From Tenrec ecaudatus (taxonomy: Eukaryota > Chordata > Mammalia > Afrosoricida > Tenrecidae), in the NCBI RefSeq assembly GCF_050624435.1, contig NC_134530.1:145740721-145804720 (forward strand): a DNA stretch of 64,000 bases, written 5' to 3'. Numbering within the stretch: the stretch's first letter is position 1; each line of letters begins with the position of its first letter. Positions 11,411 through 24,215 of the stretch are shown piece after piece. The notes under the pieces are model-generated. The model searched no databases, had not been told where the DNA came from, and worked only from the letters and a program-made list of their open reading frames with translations. A program made the translations under genes and the position numbers.

Positions 11411-11790
11411 GGCCCCTCGAATGCCCGGCGCCCCGCCGCAGGTCCGCGCCGTCCCCGCCCCCGTCTTCCACCTCCGCGCCCCGACACTTTCGCTTTCACG
11501 CGGGGGCAGGTCGCGGGGACCGGGCCGGGGCGGGGCGGCGCACCTTCCGGGCTCCGGCCCAACCCCCGGCGCACCTGGGCAGGCGCGCTCTGCCCGGGGC
11601 CCCTCGCGGGGTGACCGCGGGCGCTGGGCCCGACGCGCGTCCGGGAGGGGCGGCGCCCCCGGAAACTTGACTTCTCGGTCCCCGCGCTCCCTAAACGCCC
11701 GGAGTCACGGCCAAAGTCACTCCCTGCTCCTGAGGCAAAAGCCGGGCGCGCCAGGGGTGGGGGGAATCCGGTGCACCTTGCCGGGTGATT
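10840..11790. promoter_or_regulatory. CpG island at the DENND2D start
   Basis: This strongly GC-rich block is dense in CpG and surrounds DENND2D exon 1. GC-box-like GGGGCGGGGC sequence occurs near 11528. No convincing TATA box was seen, as expected for a CpG-island promoter. Long open frames across it on both strands are products of high GC and are not called as genes. Confidence 0.85.
11353..11410 (-). CDS. DENND2D: DENND2D exon 1 (start codon, 19 codons plus 1 nt)
   Basis: The ATG at 11410-11408 sits in a strong Kozak context (GGGGCCATGG) inside the CpG island. The exon encodes a basic N-terminus beginning MDGLGRRLRASLRVKRGRR, then one extra G before a GTTAGT donor. That single G plus the first two bases of the next exon make a glycine codon, so the reading frame passes correctly into the conserved exon 2. 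I chose this start because it is the only upstream ATG whose exon has a usable donor in the right phase. The human protein as I remember it starts with a different, longer N-terminus, so this may be an alternative first exon. The 5' UTR runs rightward, but its end cannot be placed from sequence. Confidence 0.75.
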
Positions 11791-12234
11791 CCGGACTAAA
11801 GGCAGAGGAAACAAGAGTTTCTCATGACACACAACTTCATCTCTCTCTGGAGTCGGAGCATTGCCGGGGCCCTGGTCCTGTAAGCTTTCCCACCTGGGGG
11901 AGGGCGCGGGGCGGGCCAGGGCTGGCCAGGGAAGCACCTGTCTCTGCGGGCGCTCCTATCCCTAGTCCATTTCCTCCAGGGACAGGAGTTCTGTGGGCTC
12001 TGAGGAAATGGAAAATGGCCTCGGGTCCTGAAGGTACCTTCCATCCAACTATGTTCTTGGGCAAATCAGCAAAATGGGGGCAATATGTGCCCTGCCTTTC
12101 CCACAGAGGCGTGGAACTTAGAACATGGAAAACTCTTCAGGGATTGTTCAGTGGCAAAAATATAAGGAATCGTGCAATAGATTACTAAACTGTTATTGTG
12201 CCTTTATCTGTATCTTTATTGTCCCAACCTATTA
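11411..12234. other. Upstream flank of DENND2D
   Basis: The CpG island fades out near 11790. About 12050-12150 resembles a MIR remnant on the minus strand (TTGGGCAAATCAGCAAAATGG). Nothing coding is supported. Confidence 0.5.
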
Positions 12235-12410
12235 TTATTATTTTTAAGGTCATGTTATTGAAGGCTCTTAACAGCTCTTAAAATAACCCATACATCACTT
12301 GTATCAAACATATGTGTGCATGTTGCCACCATCATTTTCTAAACACTTACTTTCTTCTTGAGTCCTTGGTATTTATTATCATTGCAGCGCTCCGCTTTTT
12401 TCATCTCAGT
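12235..12410 (-). repeat. LINE-1 3' end fragment
   Basis: Antisense copy of the 3' UTR seen elsewhere in the window: TTATTGAAGG..., CATACATCA, ACATATG...GTTGCC, TTGAGTCCTTGGTAT. Confidence 0.75.
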
Positions 12411-13217
12411 ATTGCCTTTCAATTCCTCTCTCCTCTCAACTCCACTGACTTTCCGTAAGCAAGAACTTCACATTTCTGTTGACAGCTGACTACCATGACA
12501 TTTGGCATCTAGTAAATTACCCTCCCTCTGCTCTTGAGGGGTCTTCTTGAACTCCTCTTCCTTTCCCTCCCGGGGCATATAAGGGGCAAAGAGTGGAGGG
12601 AGTCGGAGTCCACGTGGAGTCCGCCCACTCGGGAAGGTTTTAGCCTAAGCTAAATGGAGAAGAGGAGGCTGGCAGAGGCATGCTTGGCATCGGTGTCAAT
12701 GACTCACCTGCATATCTACAGCACCCTTTCTCTCCCCATGTATGTTCTCCAGGCGACTCTACTCCCGGACTCTAGGTGAACAGGTGGGAGAATCCAGCCC
12801 TAGTATTAAACTGTCTAGTTTTAGCGCAGAAGTTTTAAAAAGCTACCTCTACTCTGGGCCTGTGCAATTTTGTATTTAATTACACAGTCTGTTTCTGTTC
12901 CCTGTTCTCTGTGAGCTCCTGCATTGAAGAGCGCCCCTCCTCACCAAGGACCTTCTCGTTGCTGGGCCCACGGCAAACATTTCTGTGAGACCAGTACTGC
13001 AGTTGCTCAAGAGAGTGAATAGAATATTGGTGTACCTTTCTTGACCCAATCTGTATTACAGTATTCTCAACCAGACTACTTCATTCCCTTAAAAAGAGAT
13101 CAAGAAATGTGTACCCAAAAGACAAGTACAGCTGTGACATATTCTCACAATAGGGTTCTATAGAACAGTACAAATGAATAACCCATTGCTACATTGCAAT
13201 AAAACTGAAACTTGCTC
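12411..13217. other. Unique sequence with an L2-like remnant
   Basis: About 12840-13000 resembles an L2 3' segment (TGTGAGCTCCTGCATTGAAG). A CATATAAGGGGC motif near 12575 looks like a TATA box by chance; no coding exon follows. Confidence 0.4.
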
Positions 13218-14895
13218 TTCAAAGTAGAGTAGCTTAAGCCACTGGGGGGGAAATGATGAAGTAAAAGAGCTGAACAGAAACTTTCAAAGGACATCTCGAG
13301 AATGGTATGTGCAAAGATCTGAAGTTAGAAAGTCAGAAAGAAACAGCATGCTTAGCGTTTCTCAAATGGAAAGAAATCAGCAACAAAAAATGTCCAAGTC
13401 TCTCGTTCTCAGTGTTGAAGGATTCTGTGAACAAAATATTGACTGCCACATAAAGCACCATAAGAAAATGAAAACAATACACTGAGTGGTTGTAGCAAAG
13501 AAAACTATTCAATATTCGACTGTTTGAAGGGAAGGGATATAATCAAGATTCAATACTTTAATCAAGTACTAAAGGACGAGAACCCAGCTGTACTGAAGTC
13601 ATGAGCAAAATTCAGGCTCCAGGGACAGATGGAATACCAAATGAAGTTTTTCAACAAGCTGATGAAGGGTTGGAAGTACTCTAATCTAGATCAAACAATT
13701 TGAAGACAGTGATGTGGTCAAGCAACTGCAAGACATTCAGCTTTGTACTCTTTCTAAAGAACGGTGACCTAATAGAATGCGAAAATTATCCACACACACA
13801 AAAATCGACATCACACAAATAAAATTTTGCTGAAGGTAATTCAGAATCAACAGATTCTCTCCCCAGGGAGCTGCCTGAAATTCAAGCCCATTTCAGAATA
13901 AGGGATGTCATTGCTAACATCAGGCGGATCATCGCTGAAAGCAGAGAATACTGGAAAAATGTTGACTTTTATGTTCTATGCAAAACATACAGAAACAAGA
14001 GGCAGTCATACAGAAAAATGAAGCACTGCATTGTTTAAAATGAAGAAAGTTGTGTGTCAACGTTGCATCATTTCAGCATATTAATAAATCTATATGCTGA
14101 GCAAATAATCCAGCAAGCTGAACTACATGAATAATGTAGAATCAGGACTGAAGGAAGGCTTAATAACAACCTACAATATGCGGATGACATAACCTTGCTT
14201 GCTGAAAGTGAGTAGACCTTGGCATTCTTGCTGATGAAGATCAAATATGGCAACGTCAGTATGGAGTACAAGTCAATGTAAAGAAGCAAAAATCCTCACA
14301 ACTGGACCAATGACATCGTGATCAACAGAGAGAAGGTTGAAGTTGTCAAGGATTCCAGTCAAGGAAATCAGGTTGTGTATTGTGTTGAACAAGACTGCAG
14401 TAAAATATTTCTTTAAAGTATTGAGTAAAGATGTCACTTTGAGAACTAAGGTGTACTTGACCCAAGCCTTGGTATTTTCTATAGCCTCATATACACGTGA
14501 AAGCTGAAAAATGAATAAGGAGATCTAGAAATGAACCGATGCGTTCAAATTGTGGTGTTGGCAACGAAAGTACCATCGACTGCTAGAAGAACAAAGAAAA
14601 GCTGGCCTGGAAGAGGTAATGTCAGAACGCTCCTGAGAAACAAGGATGGTGGACTTTGTTTCATGTACTTTAGGAAAGTCAAGTTCTTGATCATACTGGG
14701 GAAAGTAGCGTGTCAGCAAAAAAGAGGAAGACGCTCAAGGAAATGGGTTGGCACAGTGGTTGCAAAAATGGGCTCAAATAGAAGAACAGCTTTAAAGATG
14801 GAACTGGACCTGGCAGTGTTTTTTTCTGTCATATATCGGGTCACTGTCAGAACCAGCTTGATGGCAGCTAGCCCACCAACAGCACCCACAATAAG
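13218..14895 (+). mobile_element. RTE-type LINE, decayed and internally deleted
   Basis: It shares blocks in order with the larger RTE copy at 59.0-62.1 kb: AGAGTAGCTTAAGCC at the start; CAGGCTCCAGGGACAGATGG in the reverse-transcriptase region; CAATATGCGGATGACATAAC (the codon run for the ADD catalytic motif); GGAAGACGCTCAAGGAAATG; and an end with CCACCAACAGCACCCACAAT. Many stops and frameshifts make it inactive. Confidence 0.85.
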
Positions 14896-15257
14896 ATGGT
14901 CACGTGGCATAAACATAATTGTGAGCAAAAGAAGTCAGACACACAAAAAGTATATACTGTGAGTAAGGTTCTCCCCACAATGAAATGAAACACAGACAAA
15001 TGAAAGTGTGCTGAGACGTGAGGATGGGTTCACCCTTAAGGAAGAGGAGGAAGGAATGACTGGGAAAATGACAGTGTCTAGAGCTCCGGCAAAAACGTCC
15101 AATTTCTTTTTCCTTTCTTTCTGTTTTTGTTTGAAACAAACTTGTACGTTACAAAATCCAAGTCCGTTTCAGTCTTCCTTTTCCTCCTTTCATAACCGCT
15201 CAGATCAATGGTTACAACTGACGGACTAGGGATCCGGGGGGCCCGTTTAAGGCCATG

Positions 15258-15350
15258 AATCTTCTCTCTTAAAAAAAAAAGTATTTTGGTTGTTTTTATT
15301 TATATATATAATATATAATATATATTTTTTTCTTTTTGTTTGTAGAATAT
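15258..15350. repeat. A/T-rich low-complexity tract
   Basis: A-run followed by TATATATAATATATAATA and T-rich sequence, next to old LINE-1 sequence. Confidence 0.8.
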
Positions 15351-15454
15351 AATACAAAAATATAGTCTATGTAATTGCTCAGCCCATCTCATCAAATCAA
15401 ATCAGTTTGCATATACAATTAAATCCCCCTTATATGTGATTCATTTTTATTTAT

Positions 15455-16420
15455 TTTTAAAAATAGGTTTATTGGCACATAATTTAAATATCATACAATT
15501 TATCCATTCAATAATATTAAGATGATTTGTGCAATCATCACCATAGTCAATTTCAGAACATTTTCTTATTGTACTCAGTGCTACCAGCTCCCCATTCCTC
15601 TCCAAACTCCTCTGCCATGCCCCAAGGCAATTATCAATGCAGTTATTGTCTCTATAGATCTACCTATCCTGTATCGTATGTACAGAAAATATACAAAACA
15701 CAAGCATGCATCAAACAATACCAACAGCAATGACTAGAATCTAGAAAATCCTAAATCAAATGGAAGGTGGAAAATATTAAAAATTGGAGCAAATTGAAAA
15801 TGAGTCAAGGGAAGATCAAATAGTAAGGTACTAAACTTTAACTGCATCTGCCATACTCGATTTTACAATGCTCTGTCTGACAGCAAGGCTAGCCACATCC
15901 CTTGACTATGGCAGAAGGAAGTCACTAGAGGCTTAATCCAGGTGGGGACCCTATAAATTGATTTTGGACTTCCCCTGTGATGCATATAGTCTTCTGCCAA
16001 CTGGGTGTTCACAATTTAAGCACTGATACCATTCCCTCTTTAGGATTTAGATTTTATTATTTACAATCCTTGGATCACACAGGCTGGTGTGCTTCTTCCA
16101 TGTGAACTTAGTTGATGCTTCACTTAGGTACTTTGTTTTAAGACCAGCCTTTAAGATCCCAGACACTGTTCTTTCTGCTAGCCAGGCACCATCTGATTTC
16201 TTCACCACATTTTCCTATAGCACCCATATCTTCAGTGATCTCTTCATGAGGGTGAGCACCCAGTAGGACCATGCCATAAGAAATAATTGTTCTTAGATTC
16301 AGGCTAGAATTAAGTGTAAGCCCCAAATCCATGAGTATATCTATGGTTTATATGTTTCTGATTGTCTTCAGAGACGTCATTGTCATTTTATGTTAAAGAA
16401 CGTTGTAAATCATTCCCTGG
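15455..16420 (-). repeat. Old LINE-1 3' UTR remnants
   Basis: TTATTGGCACATAATTTAAA, then CAATCATCACCATAGTCAAT and GTTATTGTCTCTATAGATCT, shared with 21130-21340. It then passes into the antisense UTR block TTTAAGATCCCAGACACTGT and GCCAGGCACCATCTGATTTC, also seen at 28.7, 45.1 and 54.0 kb. Confidence 0.75.
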
Positions 16421-17759
16421 GGAATAAGGTGTGAGAAACTGAGAACCAGGAAGAGGGTGTATGCAGACAAATTCTCTATGCTCATAATTAAAAGCCTGGG
16501 AGGCAGACTCTGGTGGAGGGAGGCTATCACATTCGTGAGTTGGAGGCGAATCCCAGTCACATTCTCCTGACTAAAAGTAATTCCCCACAATGTCCTCTCC
16601 CTCCTGCCGCCTGCCCCATCTTATCTGATGTTTCTTTAATTCACCCTTCAATTACACAACTGCCCCTTCGGATCCACGTGGTTGTGGAGGCTGGTCCCCA
16701 TAATAAGGTAATTCTATTGATATTGTCATTAATTTAGCCAATGTTAGAGTTTAAAACATCGCTGAGGAATGAAATTATACAAGTATGAGTCAGCTTCAGG
16801 CAGCAATACTTGAAATGTGAACTTGTCCAGGTGGAACTCGTAAGTCACTGAACACTATTTACATAAGCAATGGGTGTTGAGGACAGGGCAAAACGCTCAA
16901 TAACATCCATTAACTAAGGCAGAACCATGCCTACAAGATTAATATGTGTCTGAAGAAAGCAAGAGGGCCATTGAAATAGTAAATAAATGGTAGTCCTCAA
17001 AGCAAGAGATCTGAACCAAAGTCCATTGACCACCAATTGCATAACCTTGGGCTCGCAGGCTTCTGCCCCTTCTTACATTAGGCCATTTCAGCCTTCATTT
17101 CAAGAGTATGTTGAGTCTTTCAACCTGCTACAGGTGAGTTTGATGTACAGCCCAGTTTAGTTAGTGGGATTTCCGCATCAAATTCTTCTAGTGTGGCCTG
17201 TGAAGGATATTGTATGCCTTGAAATGACAGTCTAAAGTCCCAGTAGTCTATAGCAGATGGCATGAGTCACCAAGGGCTGATTAGAAACTAGTCAAAGGTG
17301 CTCCTTTAGGGACATCCTGCCGGCCCGCCGGCCCCATTCTCCCACTGGGTTCCATATAAGTATTGTTATGCATTCCCGCCCCTCCCCACCCCACCCCACA
17401 GGAGATTGCTCCTTCCAGTTTACCAACCAACAGTAATGTAAACCACTTTCTCAGAGTCATACGGGCTCCCTTCCCCCATCTTGACTCTAATTTCCATTAG
17501 GGTTTGCTTATTACTCTTGTCTGTTGTTTGGGGGTGACCTTAACACAGAGTTGTATGGCAGCAACTGAATCACCTTCTTCCTCTCTCCTCGGCTTGAAAA
17601 ACTGACTCCAGCCGAGGTGAGGTATCCTCAGTCAAAGTAGTTTTAAGATGTGCATTTAAAGGAGGTGTTAGGTGGTTTATGAGAACTACACAGGCCCATA
17701 AACCTCCTTGGTTGGGAGACCAGATTAGATTACATGACCTGAGAATAGAAGCCTGGGGA
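16421..17759. other. Mostly unassigned intergenic sequence
   Basis: No gene recognised. It contains a GC palindrome-like GCCGGCCCGCCGGCC near 17320 in otherwise AT-rich DNA. Confidence 0.4.
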
Positions 17760-19463
17760 TTTTATTAGGGATTGTACAACTCTTTTTTTAAAAAAAAAAT
17801 CATTTTATTGGGGGATCATACAACTCTTATCACACGTTTTATTGGGGATTGTACAGCTCTCTTTTTAAAAAATCATTTTATTGGGGGATTATACAACTCT
17901 TATCACAATCCATACATACATCAATTGTGGAGAACACATTTGAACATCTGTTGCTCTCATCATTCTCAAAACATTTGCTTCCTACTTGAGCCCTTGGTAT
18001 CAGCTCCTGATTTTTCTCCCTCCCTCCCCACTCCCCTCTTCCTCATGAACCCTTGATAATTTATAAACTGTTATTATTTTTTCATATCTTACACTGTCTG
18101 ATGTCTGCCTTCACCCACTTTTCTGTTGTCCATCCCCCAGGGAGGAGGTTATATGTAGATCCTTGTAATCAGTTCCCCCTTTCCACCCCACCCTCCCTCC
18201 ACCCTCCTGGTATCGGCACTCATACCACTGGTCCTGAAGGGATCATCTGTCTTGGATTCCCTGTGTTTCCAGTTCCTAACCGTACCAGTGTACATCCTCT
18301 GGTCTAGCCTGATTTGTAAGGTAGAATTGGGATCACAATAGTGGGGTGGGGGGGGGTAGTAAGCATTTAGGAACTAGAGGAAAGTTGTATGTCACATTGT
18401 TGCTACACTGCACCCTGACTGGCTGTCTCCTCCCCGTGACCCTTCTGTAAGGGGATGTCCAGTTGCCTACTGATGGATCTTGGGTCCCCAATCTGCACTC
18501 CTTCTTATTCACAATGATTCGATGTTTTGTTCTTTGATACCTGATCCTTGATCCCTTCAGGCACCATCAGCTTTCTATACCACATTTGCTTATGCACCCA
18601 TTTGTCTTTAGCAATCGTATCGAGGAGGTGAGCACACAATGATATGATTTTTTTTGTTCTTTGATGCCTGATAACTGATCCCTTCGGCACCTCGTGATCG
18701 CACAGGCTGGTGTGAGAAGCCTGCTTTTTATCCTGATGGTAATGGACTTATACAGTATTTGTCTTTTTGTGATTCACTAACTTCATAATGGTGTCTAGGT
18801 CCTTTGATGTCATGGAGTGCTTCATGGTGTCATGGGTGTCTTTTAAACAGATTCATTTCTTTATCCATTTTTCTACTGATGGCCACTTGGACTGTTTCCA
18901 GGTTTTTGCTATTGTGAACTGTGCTGCAATGAACACGGGAGAGCATTTGTTCATATTTTGTCCCTCATTTCTTTGAGGTATATGCCCAGCAAAACTATTC
19001 TATGTCATTTGGCATTTATATTACCAGTTGTTTTAAGTAGCACCCTCTTGTTTTCCACAACGGTTGCACATATTTAGAAGCCCACCAGCAATGTATAAGA
19101 ATTATAATTCCTCAGCACTCTACAGAATTTATTGTTCTCTCTCTCTCTTGACTTGGGCTACCATTGTGGGTGTAAGGTGCTATATCTCATTGTTGGTTTG
19201 ATTTGTATCACCTGGATGGCTAGTGATCGTGAGTATCTCATGTGTTCATTAGTCAGTTGAGTTCCAACCTTTGTGAATTGTCTATTCATGTCCTTTGCCC
19301 ACCTTTAAATTGGATTCTTTGTTTTTATTTCCCTTATTGAAATATTTCAGAATTCTATAGATGTTAATAATTAGTCCTTTGTACCTTGTGTCATTGCTAA
19401 TGATATTTTTCCAATCTGTGGGTACTCATTTTACTCTTTTGATGAATTCATTTGATGTGCATT
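17760..19463 (-). mobile_element. LINE-1 cluster, 3' UTR and ORF2 end, antisense
   Basis: It begins with stacked 3' ends (TTTTATTGGGGGATCATACAA repeated in variant form at about 17760, 17805 and 17868), then a full 3' UTR. From about 18840 comes antisense ORF2 C-terminal sequence (GTTTTTGCTATTGTGAACTG). It is interrupted at 19464 by AfroSINE-like and unclassified repeat sequence and resumes at 20107. Confidence 0.85.
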
Positions 19464-20106
19464 GGGAGAAAAATGAGGCTTCTTCTCCTGTAAAGAGTAA
19501 AACCTTGGAAACACACAGTACCATAGTACTCCCCTTCCCTACAGGGTCACGGTAGCAGCTACCTAATCTCCCATCAACTTGTGAAGGGGTGGAGTCTAAC
19601 CTGTCAATCAGGTCATAGACAATGAGTCCTCTGTGTAGGTATGGCCTTTTCCTGAGGATTCTGGGTACTCTTATCTTCCTCCCTGAAGGTGGGACACACA
19701 TTCTCTTTGCTTCATCTTCCTGATGACAAGCCACTTGGAGCTATGCTGATAGAGCCAGAGGAGCTGGAGAAGTCACGTGGAGACCCACACCAGAGCTGAG
19801 ATGCTTCCACTACCACTGGGTCCACAAGACTTTCCACCCACTGGCCTATGATATTCAGCATCATTCCACGTGTTGAGTGAACCTGAAAAGGAATTTATAG
19901 ATTGTTATCAGACATATGGGCTAATATCAAACTCATGGACTTGATCTGGACTGGGCTGGGATGTTTTCTCAATATATACCTGCTCCTTTATATAAAGCTC
20001 TTTCTCATACACATCTGAGTGCCTATGAATTTGTTTCTCTAGTCTATAGAGACTAATATAGTCACCATGAGTCAGAAGTGACTCAATGGCAGTGTGTGTG
20101 TGTTTG
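19464..20106 (+). repeat. AfroSINE fragment plus unclassified dispersed repeat
   Basis: 19464-19560 carries AfroSINE body sequence (GGGAGAAAAATGAGGC, CCTTGGAAAC). About 19575-20060 belongs to a dispersed family with other copies at 43655-43930, 58735-59035 and, inverted, 42762-42900. Shared blocks are GTGGAGTCTAACCTGTCAAT, GGACTGGGCTGGGATGTTTT and TATGAATTTGTTTCTCTAG. The family was not identified. Confidence 0.65.
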
Positions 20107-22080
20107 ATATGCATTAAGAGGTCTCAGTCATCTATTCTATCTTCCACTTTTACTGGGTAGTCTCTTACACTCTGCAATAGGGCTGTTAAGTTTGTCCCGT
20201 TTTTCTCATTGATGACCCTTATAATTCTGTGGTTTACAATTAGGTCTCTAATTAATCTTGGGTTAATTTTTGTGCATGGTCAAGGGAAGGGCCCTGCTTC
20301 ATTCTTTGGCAGATGGAGATCTAAATTTTCCAGCACCACATGTTGAAGTGAACGTCCCTTTTCTATTTAATAATTTTTTATCTTGTCTAAAATCACTTGC
20401 CTGTTGTTGTTAGGTGCCATTGAGTATATGCCCATGATGGTTTTCTTTGGGGATATGTTCAATTGAGCTTCTCCAATAGTTATGGGCAGCAGAATGAAAC
20501 ACAACCATTAGATTTCAAGATAGATCTTGATTTCCAATTTTATAGCATTATGATCAGAGAACAGGGGTTGTAAGATGTCAATATTTTTCAAATAGTTGGT
20601 GCTTCCCGGGGGGACCAACTTGTGATCTATTTAAAGTATGTACTGCGTGCACTGGAGAAGAATGTATACTGCATTGTTGTTGAGTGGACTGCTCTGTATA
20701 TGTGTAGGAGATTGAGCTGGTTTATTGTGTTGTTTAGCTCATTTCTTTATTGAATTTCTTTTCTGATTATCTGCCCTTTTTGAGAGTGGTGTGTTGAAGT
20801 GGTCATCTACTATTAATTTTCAACTCTGTATTTAATTGATGTATTTTTAGAGCCTTTACTTGGGTGCATATATATTTACTAAGATGATATGTTCTGGATG
20901 TATGTTCCTTTAACCATTATGTCGTGTCCATTCTTGTCCCTCATTATGTTATTTTTCTTGAAGTCTATTTTATCAGAGATTAATATTGCTACCTTTGCCT
21001 TTTTATGGTGGCCATTGACTTGGTAGATTTTTCACCATTGAGTTTTAGTCACTTGTATGTCTATAGTGTGTCTCTTGTTGGTAGCATAGAGACGGGTCTT
21101 GTTTTCCTTTTCACCAGTTCTGTTTGCATATAATTCACATATCATACAGCTGAATAGTTCAGTCTGTTCAAGAGGAATTGTACAATCATCACCACAATCC
21201 ATTTTAGAACATTTTCTCCATTTCTGTATGTTCCGTTATTAGCTCCCCGTTCCCGCTAACCTCCTTACTACCATACCCCACAGCAACCATCAATCCAGTT
21301 ACTGTCTCTTTAGATTTGCTATAACTATCCTAGATTTATTTTAACTATCCTAGACAGAAAAGACATTGAAAAATACAAAACAAAACTAACAACCTTAGCA
21401 AAGTAAAACATTAAAAACCTCAATTGAAAAGAAAGCAGGAGCTGTGTTTTTTAATCCAATCTGTTACTCCTGTTTTTTGATTGGTGAATTTGCTCCAGTG
21501 ATATTCAGTGTCATGATTAATATATATTTATTGCTGACATTTTGCTGTATTTGTGTTTGGTTTTTTCCTTCCCCCCACCCTTGTGTGTGTTTGTGTGGTT
21601 TTATTGGTGCCTTTGTTCCTCCTTATATGTATCTGTTTGTTGTTGTTCTGGGATCCCAGTGAGATGCTGATTGTTTCTCTTGATAGTGTCCTACATCATT
21701 CTCAAACTTTCTTTTGATTCTTTCAACTTTTGTTGTTGTTGTTGATTATTTCTTTTGTCAGTCATCGTCAGAATGATTGTTTTCGAGCTCACAGATTCAA
21801 TTTTTATTTTCTTCCATTCTATTCCTTGGGTCTTTTACTATGTTACCTAATTCTGCTATCCCATTGTTTATCTTCTGGAATTTATTTTGGTTTAATAACT
21901 TTAGTTTTTCAATTTCTTCTCTTGTTTTCATGACTGTTGCCCGCATCTCTTGAAAGGACCTCAGCATCACTCTTTTGAGCCCTGTTTCTGAAAGTTAAAA
22001 GGCCTCCTCTTCATAGTACTCCACTGTGGTTAGTGATTTTCAGTTGTTTGTGTTCGTTTTTCTTAAATTTTGTTTTTTTT
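20107..22080 (-). mobile_element. LINE-1 ORF2 to ORF1 region, antisense
   Basis: Continuation of the interrupted LINE-1: antisense ORF2 (TTTTCCAGCACCACATGTTG, GAACAGGGGTTGTAAGATGT, GGTAGCATAGAGACGGG). An older LINE-1 3' UTR insert lies at about 21125-21340 (CATCACCACAATCCATTTTA), and ORF1-like antisense sequence at about 21690-22000. All frames are broken. Confidence 0.75.
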
Positions 22081-24215
22081 TGTTTACTGGGATTAGCATC
22101 TGTTTCTTCAGCATCGTGGTGTAGTTATAGTGGTGTATGAACTCCTGTAGAGGTAGTTGGCTCTTTCCAGTGACACGAGAGAAGCTTAGTAGGAGCTGGA
22201 AAACATAAGGTAGTTAAAGGAGAAAAAGAGAGAAATGGCATAGTGAGGGGCAGAAGAGAAAATACAAGTAATGATGCTAAGAGTAAGTGACTGTCTCGAT
22301 ACAACAACAGATTTGTAAAAATAATGGGAAAATGTGTTTAAGAGGGGTAATCAGAGTTAATAAATTTCGTGGAAATATACTTCACAAGGAAATAGGGAGA
22401 AAATAGAAAGAGTTCATGGATAGATGTGTCGGGGAAAGGCGGGACAAGAGAGGAAAGAGACAAAAGACTTGGGTGTGATGTGGGCGTGGGTTTGGACGTT
22501 CTGTTGCTATGGCAGTCCAAATGTGGGTGTGTCTGTGCCCTCAGAGGGGAAGGTGGGGGTGCTCTTGTTTTGGTGGATGTGCCAGAATCTACAGGCCTGC
22601 CTGTTTTGGCCTCGGGGCAAGTATATTCTCAAGAAGGTGGGGTTGCTTTTGAAGAGGACCCCAGAAATGTAAGTGAGAGATAACATCTGAGGGGGGGGGG
22701 AACGAAACCCGAAGAGAATAAAGAATAAAGTAAAACTTCCTTGTGTTTGGGAATTCCTATCCTTTAGTGGTGTTACTGTGTGAACATGTGTGCTACAGTG
22801 GGAAAGGGAGTACATGTGGGTGCAGGGCACTGGAGAACAACGCAGGGAAGAAGGAGACGGGGGTGGGGTGCTGAGTATGAAGCTTGGGGACTAATTATGT
22901 TAGGGTTTTCAGGGGCTGAGATCCTTTTTCTGGTGTTACTTTGGGTGGGACAAACCCAACAAACCCAGGGACAAGGGAACAACAAGAGATCTAAAATTGA
23001 GGATAAGGAGAGTATAGAATGCCTGGTAGGGTTTGATCAAGTGCAATGTAGTCAAGAGGAATTACCGAGAGCCAAATGAACATGATAATGGGACAGGGAC
23101 AGTAAAAGGAAATAGAGGAAAGAACTGGGAGGTAAAACACATTTATAGAGGTATACATATAGGCATGTATATATGTAAATATATTAATATGTAATGATAG
23201 GGATATAGGTCTATGTACATATATTTATAGGTTAGGCATTAAGGTGGACATTGGGCCTCTACTCAAATCCTCCTTCAATGCAAGAACACTTTGTTCCAGT
23301 ACCCTGACATTCCATGATGCTCACCTTCCTGACACAATTGCTGAAGACAAAATGAGTGCAAAAGTAAATGTGAAGAAAGCTTATGGTACCTGGCTATCAG
23401 AAAATATATTGTCTGGGGTATTGAGGATTGAAGTTAAACAAGCGACCATCTAGTAGGGAAGTAACAAAGTCCACGTGGAAGAAGCACATCACTCTGTGTA
23501 AGCACAGGGTGTTGACAGGATCAGGTATCAGGCATCAGAAGACCAAAACCAAACAATCATATCAATGTGAATGAAGGTGGGTAGGAGTGGAGACCCAAAG
23601 CCCATCTGGAGACAATTGGACATCCCCTCACAGCAGGGTCACAAGGAAGGGATGACCCATCCAGGTGCAGTACAGCACCAATGAAATACTCACCATTCCT
23701 CTGGTTCTTTAAAGCTCCCCACCCCACTATCATGACCCCAGTTCTACCTTACAAATCCTACTAGACTGGAACATGTACACTGGCACAGATAAGAGCTCTC
23801 AACACACGGAATCCAGAACAAATAAACCCTTCAGGAACAGTAATGGGAGTAGTGATACAATAAGGGTTGGGTAAAGGTGGAGGAAGAAGGCGGAGAGAGG
23901 GGGAATTGATTGCAATGATCAACGTTTAACCCACCCCGGCCTTGCCCCACCTGAGGGGAGTGAACAGAAACATGGGTGAAGGGAGACAGAGGATGGTGTA
24001 AGATATAAAAAAATAATAATTTATAATTTTTCAAGGGTTCATGAAGTTGGGAAGGGGAGGGTGGAGGGGGAAAAGGGGTGCTTATACCAAAGGCTCAGGT
24101 AGAAAGAAAATGTTTTGAAAATTATGGCAACATATGTACAAATGTGCTTGATACAATTGATGTATGAATTGTATAAGAGCTGTAAGATCCCCCAATAAAA
24201 TGATTTATATATAAA
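22081..24215 (+). mobile_element. LINE-1 3' UTR, sense
   Basis: Sense copy of the same 3' UTR family. It contains GAGATCTAAAATTGA and GGTTTGATCAAGTGCAATGT, an ATATGTAAATATATTAATAT block, and the terminal ACATATGTACAAATGTGCTT and CCCCCAATAAAATGATTTAT with its AATAAA signal. The segment 22081-22780 is less certain. Confidence 0.75.

Noticed and set aside
11005-12188. Long plus-strand open frames (221 and 259 codons)
   Set aside because: They span the GC-rich DENND2D promoter, where stop codons are rare; proline/arginine/glycine-rich composition with no domain.
12573-12584. TATA-box-like CATATAAGGGGC
   Set aside because: No supported exon, CpG island or transcript structure follows it.
17318-17333. 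GC-rich palindrome in AT-rich DNA
   Set aside because: Too short and without repeats or inverted arms beyond 15 bp; probably chance.
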